Made by a program: the position numbers and the translations under genes
The notes under the pieces: model-generated
Told to the model about the DNA's origin: nothing
Databases searched by the model: none
The model's input: only the letters and a program-made list of their open reading frames with translations
In this document: in pieces, positions 49,201 to 58,200 of the stretch
Numbering within the stretch: position 1 is the stretch's first letter
Layout of the letters: each line of letters begins with the position of its first letter
Origin: Rhynchonema sp. JSB1_4
Taxonomy: Eukaryota > Nematoda > Chromadorea > Monhysterida > Xyalidae
Assembly (NCBI GenBank): GCA_030248065.1
Contig: JASAMV010004497.1
Span: forward strand, 1-64,000
DNA length: 64,000 nt
Direction: 5' to 3'

Positions 49201-52200
49201 ACCGGAGGTCTAACGTTCAGCATGCGGCCAGGAGATGCCATTCAAGAGGAACATCCCGGGACAAAATCAAATGTGGACCAGCCCAATTTCTACCTGCGCA
49301 TTCAGGCAACTCGCCTGATGACAAGGGCGGTCAAGGCGCAGAATGTTTCGCACGATATTTGCCCCTGCCTCACTATAGAATTTCGCTTTTCTTTTTATTT
49401 CGAACTGCAACGAATTGTTCGTGCGTGGCTGCTAAATGTTTCAAGGTCTGCTTGTCGCGCTGGAACAATTCGTTGAAATTCGAAATAAAAAGAAAAGCGA
49501 AATTCCATAGTTAGCGGTGTTGCAAGTTTCATGCGAAACATTCATTCGCCTTGACACCTTTTTGATCAAGCCGCTTGCCTGAATGCGCAGGTTTGAATTG
49601 GGCTGGTCCGCGGCATACTTTGTTCCCGGATGTTCTTCTTGAGTGCATCTCCTGGTCGCATGCTGCAGATTGGATTCTTGGTGCGTGAGAGTTTAATAAC
49701 GCCCTGAACAATATTCAAATGCGTGCAAAGTTTGAAGCGGTTTGAAATGCGAAAGGCCCCCTTTAATGCGCACAGTAAAAGTTAAGGGCAGATTCATAAC
49801 AGATCAGATGAAGCATATGATGAAAATGCAATGTGCCGAAAATTTACCCACAGAATGAAAATTTTGAACACTTTAGTAAATGAAGTACAATTATGCGTTC
49901 TTCAAATTCCTAAGCGCTGAGTGTTTGTTGATTGTGAGTAATTTGAGTTCATCCCCAGCAGTCGGGCCGCGTAGGTACTAGCTCACCTGAAAAATATGAA
50001 CAAAGTAAATATGAGCAGCAAAAAATTTTCGACGTATCGAACATATCAAAACATGCAGTATGGTGGAACGATAATCAAACACCCACCGGGAGCTCTGTCA
50101 ACGTCACGTCAGTTGAGGTCAGTTTTCTGATTCGTCACGAATCCCGGTAGTCGAACGATGCGCAGCCACCTGTGACAGATTTTGATTTTCATAAATTGCA
50201 CAACACTATCGACAATTAATCAGCCTATCGGCGAATCTGAGTGAATTTAAAACTCAACTGACCTTCACAACGTTCGTTTGTGAAATTTCTTCAGAGCGGT
50301 CGATTTAGTTATTGATGAAGATGCAAATATCATAGCTGATATGCTTTTGCGGCAATTGATTCAGTAGATTATGGTAACAAAGCATAAATATGTCTGAACT
50401 TCTTAATCTGTAAATGAAGACTGAAGGGCCTAAATGTTTCACGGCGAATTTCCCGCTAGAACATGTTTCATCACACATTAATGTGTGGTTTTTACACATT
50501 AATGTGTGGAAATCCCCAAAAGCACACATCTTTTCTTCAAAAACCACAGTTTATGTGTGGTATTGCAAAACCACACATCGATGTGTGGTCTCAAAACCAC
50601 ACATTCTTCCCAGTGAGTGGTCGCACAATGACCATATGAGAATCCATCCAAAACCACCTTGATTTTCAGGATTCCAAAGATGAGCCACGCTTAACTACTG
50701 GGCTATTTATATTTCTTGCAAAACATTTTGATCTGAAAATAAACCAGCCAGTCAACCACGTTTGAAGTCTCTGAAACATTTCGCTTGCTGCACACTTTAT
50801 GTGTGATTACACGTTGCCGCGCAATGTCAAATTGAATTTTCTGGCTTGTCAATTCAGGAAAAATTTTGGATGGATTCTCATATAGTCCTTGGGCGACCAA
50901 TACCTGATGACAATCAGTTTGAGCTCCATCAAGACACATTTCCCACATTCCCTTTGGCTCGCCACTGCCTGGCACCTGTCTCAGACCGATCCATAGGTTC
51001 ATTCCGGTCAACGATAACTGAAACGCACCATAATCTGTTTGATGTCGAAAATGTAGGTACTCTACGTTACATAACCTCGGCCGCTTGCTCAAGAGGTTGC
51101 AAAAGATTATTTAAGCGTGTTGCTAATGACTGAACTTCGAGTACGCGACAATGCACCATAATCCTGAGAATGGCAATTCCAACACATTGCTTTATCATAA
51201 ACCCTAACTGCTTGAATCCACGCGTACTTTTGTTGTTGTTAACGTACATTCCTATGATTATTTCCTACTGAGGAGTCAACTTCGGCCTCAACAGTTATAG
51301 TGACCAATAGTTGACAACAAAAGATTTGAAAAAATTATTTTACGCTTTATTCCCGTTTCTTGTCGCGTTCCACCACTGAGACTCTGCTACCATACCAATG
51401 AACGAACTGCACAACCTTTCCATCACACTTTCTGCGCGTAGTAGGGTACCAACCTTAGCGCGCATCAATCCGATCAACACTCGTTTCTGTGCAATGTTTG
51501 CCAGCCGCCCATTGTCAATGCCAGGTGCCAACGTCAAAGTTGCACAAGTGTTGATGGCCGTGGCGTAGTTTTGTCCGGCAAACACCGACACGTAACACGA
51601 TCGACCTACAGACGCCGCATTATTGGGCGTGTGCGCCGCACAAGCTGCGCGGAGATCATCTGCGAAATTTAGGACAGTGTACAGGAGAATGGCAAATAAT
51701 TCCCCTTCGAATAGTCCCCCACTGGCGGATTATTTGGCGGTACTTTCCGAATAATCCGCCAGTATAATGGTGTTTGGCCTAACCTTATACACAGTGGGGA
51801 ATATTTGGGAATTTGGGCGGAAAAATATTTTTTTATTTTAAAATCTCAAAACAGAAGCAAATCCCAAATAATCCCCATTGGGGATTATATGGCATTCTCC
51901 GGTAGATGCCGCCGCCATGCCACTCAGATGATTCATCAAGCATTCGCTCACAGTGCGTAAGTAAATACTACACAGTCAGAAAATTTACTTTTCGAAACTG
52001 CACAACGATGAAAGACTTGCAGTTGTATATCGCTCGATGAGGCGCATATAATTTTTATGTTTTGGCTCAGATATTCTCAAACAGTTAACGTTTGATTTAA
52101 AAAGTGCTCTTTAGTGGACAAAATATAACGGAAGAACAGACCTGACGGATGTCCGAGTACTTCACCCACGATGCCAAGTAACAAGAATCCAAGAATCGGC

Positions 52201-55200
52201 AATGTCGTCTTGTGATGTACTTCGATCGCAATCAAGACATTAACCACAAACATAATGTTTCCGAAATATAAAAGCTTCTGTGAATTGCAGTATTATACCT
52301 ACAGCATGTCGATTACGGTAGAATCTAGCAGAGGGTACGTTGCGTGCAACATACTTTATCCGGTGTGTGGTAGTGCCAACGAAAGTCAACCAACCGAAAA
52401 CCGAACCCAAAATCAGTCTGAGAGCACGCTCGCTTGAAACAAAATGACCATATAATTTGGTGCTACTGTGTCAAAAGATTTGATTGAAGAGTGAACATGA
52501 ACAGGGATGCAGTGCCCACGAGTTAATAATTCATTATCTTGCCGTTACTTCATTACACTTTGACTTCGTAGTGTCCTATACGCTATACCTGCGTGACTTC
52601 GAGCGGCAAAAATATTCGGCTCATGTACATACATACATAGTAATGTCAAATCATGTCGTCGCATCTAGCCGTCTAATCACGAATATTATTTTCGCGCTCA
52701 TTTGGGGCTCCCGTATTATTGCTTGCTTGTTTTGACAACTTCAGTTGACGACATTATTATTGCCGACAAAACTATTAGCCAAATATTCAATGTAGCGGCT
52801 AATGCGAGTTTGTAGGTGTATGCAGGTGTGCATTGCTGAACCGAATTTAGTGAGTGAGGCACGATTTTTGGTCAAAATAACACACCTAATGAATCATTGA
52901 GTATCGCGGGTGAGTTTAACGAGCATTTCTTTCAAACAGTTTTTCTCGTTTACAGAAGCAGTGTCCAATCAATTATTGAGGTTAAGGGTATGGCAAACAA
53001 AAAACAGATGTCATTTATATGCTGTATGCACATCGCTGTTGATTCACTGATACACCGGTTCATACCAATTCCATCCTTGCGCTGCTTCTGGTTTCACATA
53101 ATCGTACGTTTGATAATCGGCGTACATAATGTACTGCAGCACACAACCGCCTGCATAGTACAAAGAGCTGGTTTGTTGCTTTAAAGTCAACCATCAAAAA
53201 TGAAATAAACCTACGCTAACCAGTAGTCGGGTTGTGGGCAAAGCTGACACAGGGACGTTCTTTGAAACATTCACTTGCGCAGTCCATTTTTGATTGTGGC
53301 CCCACACTGACCGTTATCTGACCAGCCAACTCCGCCTTGTAGCCTTGCGCAACGAGGTGGTACGCTTCTTGTGGAGCGTGGATATCGGCTGAAGATACTC
53401 ATGCTGCAGTTGTTTGGTTGTTCCTCCAAGTAGATTTTTGACACCATGGTGTGAAAAACAGCACCTGTTGTAACAACTGCATAAAGTCTGTGTGTTGAAC
53501 GTCACCTAGATACATACTGTTGTAGTACCCTATTTTCTTGGGTGGATGTGAAGGACAGCACCGAGGTCATATTGTTGCAAACAAAGCCGCGTCTTCAAAT
53601 GCGCCAAGTCGCGAAATCTAGAGAGTTACTTTTGGAATAAAAACCGAATATCGGCACCAAGTTCCATTCACTCACTCAGTCACGCTTCTTGTGGGGCGCT
53701 TTTTACAACATACAGTCGACTTTTGGCAAACACGTTCTTTCCTTTTTTCCACAAATTACAGGCCCCAGAGGTTACTTAACACCAAACGTTAATGTCGCAC
53801 ATGAGGTTTTCCTACTCGAGAAACACGATGGTGCTATCGCCGACTTCGTGTAACTCCACGTCTGAGACCGGTGCCAGGCCACGACCATGACTTTTTACTA
53901 AGTAAACCAATCCGATCCAATCACCAAGTTTGATATCGACGATAGAGTGGTTAATTACGAGGTTAGCGGACGATCTTGGACTGAAATGGCGTTGAAAAAT
54001 GCAGAGGGATCCACTGTGACAAGTGTTACTATAAAGAGGGTGGACTGTATGAACCAAAACCACTCACGAAACTCGCACGCAGGATACAATGGCTCTGACT
54101 CGTACCATTCGCCCATCCCAGCATGTCTGCCCAAGGTCGACTGCTCGAAGCGCACAAAACTGTGATCGTGACCGGCGCCGTTGTCGGGCTCGTGTGTCCA
54201 ATAGAAGTTCTCCTGCCAAATCCAAGGCAGAACACCGGCCGGCAGCTGGAAGAAGTTTGTAGTTGATGAGATTTTGGCTGTTGCGCTTCATAATTGCAGG
54301 GTGTTCAGAGGTATATACTATACGATTCAATGTATATCTTTGACTTGAATACTCACTGCTTGTCTTCACAAGAACCAGATCAGTGAGATCATAATAGGGT
54401 CCTTGACGGGTACCGAAGACGGGCACATATCGGCCGGGTGTCGGGTGTCGGGTCGACGCCAGATGTCTGGAGCTCGCCGACACCTTACATAGGTCCGACA
54501 TCCGACACCTGACTTCACTCTAACCCTACCCAGCGTAAAGATCATAATTGTATAGTGTATCATTGAAGTGTGCTTGATCATGCTGCAAGTTGTTTGAAAC
54601 CACTGCATCATGTTTTGGCTCAAATTTCATCGCGAAAGCTTCGCGCGTCCCGTTAACCTGATCGCAGTCAGTCTGTGCTGCGTCGTAACAGATTTCCCAG
54701 CTTCCCATCGGTTCGGCGCTGCCGGCAACTTGCCGCAGACTGTGCCAGTATCCCTGGTCGGGCGTCACTGCGAACTGCAATAGAGCACATGCGAACACTT
54801 TAGCGTCGGCTTGAAGAACAGGCCAAAGGCAAGCGCTTATATACGATAGTAACGGTTTGCGACTATGTGACTTGGCAATAAAGGCAGGCGGAGCTTTGCC
54901 GTACCGCATATAATGCATGTATGCGAGACAGCAACTTTTCCACCCCCTGTCGTCGCACAATCATACAGCCGTCGTCGTTGTTCTTGTCTTTCAAAAACAA
55001 AATTGATTAGCGGCTCAAAAACACTGAACCAGTTGAATCATCAAACTACAATGTCAGAAACAGACGTGAGCATACGCACCCCATTCACGCCCAATAGATC
55101 GATTAATGTTCGTTTCTGCGCGATGGCAGCCAGTCTGCCGTTGTCAATGCCCGGTGCCAACGTCAGTGTCGCACAAGTGCTTTGCGCCGAGTTCCAGCCT

Positions 55201-58200
55201 TGACCGGCTTGTACTGCCACGTAGCACGATCGACCGGCGTAGACGGCCGGATGCGCGTCGTGTAGGCAGCGCAGGCCGCGCGTAGATCATCTGCGCCAAA
55301 CGCACGGCGATTTCTTTTTTTGGCGAAACCACAACAGGACAATATTTTTTATTTGTGTTGCTGCCCCCCACCCCATGAGAACGATCGGTGATTGGATAGC
55401 GCCGTCTCACAATCAAGGCTGGGCGAGAAAACAAAAAAGCGGTTTTCATGAAATAATTTTTGTACAGCAGCGGTTTTCCACCTTTTTCCGAATAAAGCCC
55501 CTGGGCTTTATACGGAAAACTCCGGTTGTCATCTCTAATGCAAGCAATGCAGGACAAACTATCATCGGTTCACAGTCTTATGTGGTCCGACACTGTCGTC
55601 GGGTCACACCGATGTCGGTGGAGAACTCATCATTAAGCCGTGTTCACTAACTTTTTGAAAAAAAGAATTGGATCAGTTTCTTAGTATTCCAGAAAATTTT
55701 GAAAAATTAAAAAATGTTTAAATATCTATTTTAAAAAATATGTTCATCCAATCCTGGTCACACGATTACTTTATATCCGGCAGATTGTCGCGATTCCGAC
55801 TTTGAACCGCCGATTTTCTTTTTCGAAAATACGCACCAATTGCACTCGAGGCGCGTGTGCGTTTTTATTTGAAGCAACAGTACCTTTTAGTTGATCACGA
55901 ACCTGAGGGATGGCCACGCACGTCAACCAAATTTGTCAGGAATGCCCCAACAAAAGTGCCCAGCATTGTCTTGCGACGTGGCTCAAGGGCAAACAACACG
56001 TCTACCAGCAACATGATGTTTCAAACAGACATGTACTGTATATACGCAGTTGTACAAATGCACGCTGCAGAGCTCAAGGTACAGACTCCAGTCTCAGGCC
56101 GGAATGTAAAACAATGGGGGCTCGTTTTTTTATCGGTGATTTTGACGAAAAGTGCAGAGACCCTGAGCAAAACACTTGCCTACATAGTTCAGCATAAGTG
56201 ACATACTGTATGTATGTCGCCGGTGGGAGAACAAATGATTTTGGTTTGTGGTTCCATCATAAACACACTAATTAATTATTCATGTGACTTCCCCCTATCC
56301 CAACTTCATGCGCTCCCCGGATCAAACTCAGCTCACATATGCGGCCTTACTTAACGGTTTAGTTTTCTGGTTTACCGCGAAGTATATTAATGTGTTCCCC
56401 GGGTATACCCAACTATGTAATCCTGGATGATGTGTCCCAAAACCGTCCTTGTTATCGAACTAATCGGATGGCAATTATGTTTGGTACAGCAACCGAGCGC
56501 ACATTTAGCACACGGTCATGTACCCTGACAATGAAAGTCGTGGTGGAGGTATTTTACCAAATTGAGGACCGTGAACATGAGAAGGGACGGAAGCGCAGCC
56601 AGCGCAACGAGCGGCCAAAGCAGACAACACCCACCCCACCCCAACCCAACACAAAACCACCCACAGAATATTGCACTTTGTTGTGGCAACAAGTAACCAT
56701 ATGCCGACATTACACACTGGTTGCACTTGCATGTATAGTCCGTCCATCAGCTCATGTCACTTTGTGATGCTGCAGGCCGACTTGTTTCCTTCCTCCACGT
56801 TCTAATGAAAGAGAAATTGAGCTTCCGAAAAAACATTATTTTTGCTCAGAAATTGTGGTTTTCAAGAAATCGACGTGTTTTATCGATTTTAATTAAATAT
56901 TATTTTAAATTTGATCGAATTCAATCTTTTTCGACCCATTTTATTACTTTTTTGGTTTTTTGCAAAAATCGGTCACACTCAATTTCTCTTTCATTAGAAC
57001 GTGGAGGAAGGGAACAAACCAGTCAGCAGCAACACAAAGTGCCATGAGCTGGTGGACGGACTATGCGTGGGTTTGGTTTAGCACCTGTTGCAGGAGTGGT
57101 AGGAAAAGGGATGAGTGATATGATAGCCTGGCCAGATACATGTCATTGTTAGACAGTTGTACTGCTAATTGATCAAACATGTTCAGCATAATCTCTATAA
57201 AGATAGGGCCACATCAACATTGACTTCATTCTCCGGTCATGCATTGAAAAAATGTTTCAGCATTCTGCGTCGGTGTCATCATCGTGCTGACTGCGTTCAC
57301 GTTCAGTTTGCTGAAATCAACGATTCTACAGGTGAGAACTGGGATATTCACAATTTTTGCCCCTGAAAAAATCATAGTGCGTCTCCGCATTTTTTCAACA
57401 ACAAACAGTTCCTGGAACGGCGCGCCAAATTTGGAAACCAATGTTTCCAGTTATCGATGACCATATTCGGCCTGTTTGGTGGTCCCGTGTTGGGAGCGTT
57501 CACGGCCGGTATGCTGATGCCTCACGCTAATCACTATGGTGCACTGGCTGGGCTGGGGGTGTCATTGCTGACGACTGGTTGGTTTGGTGTTTTGGTGTAT
57601 TTTTTTACATCTTTGTTAGTTGTGTGAAGCATCGGCCAGCTGGGCATGGCGTTTATGATTATATATACGGGCTCTCGCCTGCTGATGTACGATGCGACCA
57701 TAGGGCGCATGCATGCAACGTGGCTGATGTTTCACTATGACACTTGTCTTGCTATCATCTTTGGCTTAAAAATCAGCCACGAGTATATTCACAATATAAT
57801 ACATGCTATTATATATACTCTGACAATACTCTTGAGAGAAACTTTTCAAACGCGTTGCCTGATCCGCAAAGCGCATTTGTGTGTGTTAGCTGCAACGGTC
57901 ACGTGACTGCCAGCCGCTCAACACACAACGTGAAATGCCACGAAACTCAGCTGGCTGCGCGAGCTGCGTGCGCTTTTTGCGGATCAGGCAACGCGTTTGA
58001 AAAGTTTCTCCCAAAAGTATTGTCACTTGTCCGAGTAATACCGTTGAACCTGTGGTCAACTCAGGGTTGAAAAAAAAATTTTTTAAACAAGTTTTTTTTA
58101 AAAAGTCTCAGATTCGGGGAAATTTTCACAAATTTGCCAAAAAACGCGCAAAATCGCGAAAAAATGCACCTTTAATTGACAAGTCACTTTTGTGACTTGG

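Noticed and set aside
53812..53995. Possible extra exon of lectin copy A reading [21 protein letters not shown]
   Set aside because: The C|GTGAGT donor at 54067 joins in phase directly to the PAN-like exon, as in copy B, and part of this stretch is the AACTTGGTGAT dispersed repeat.
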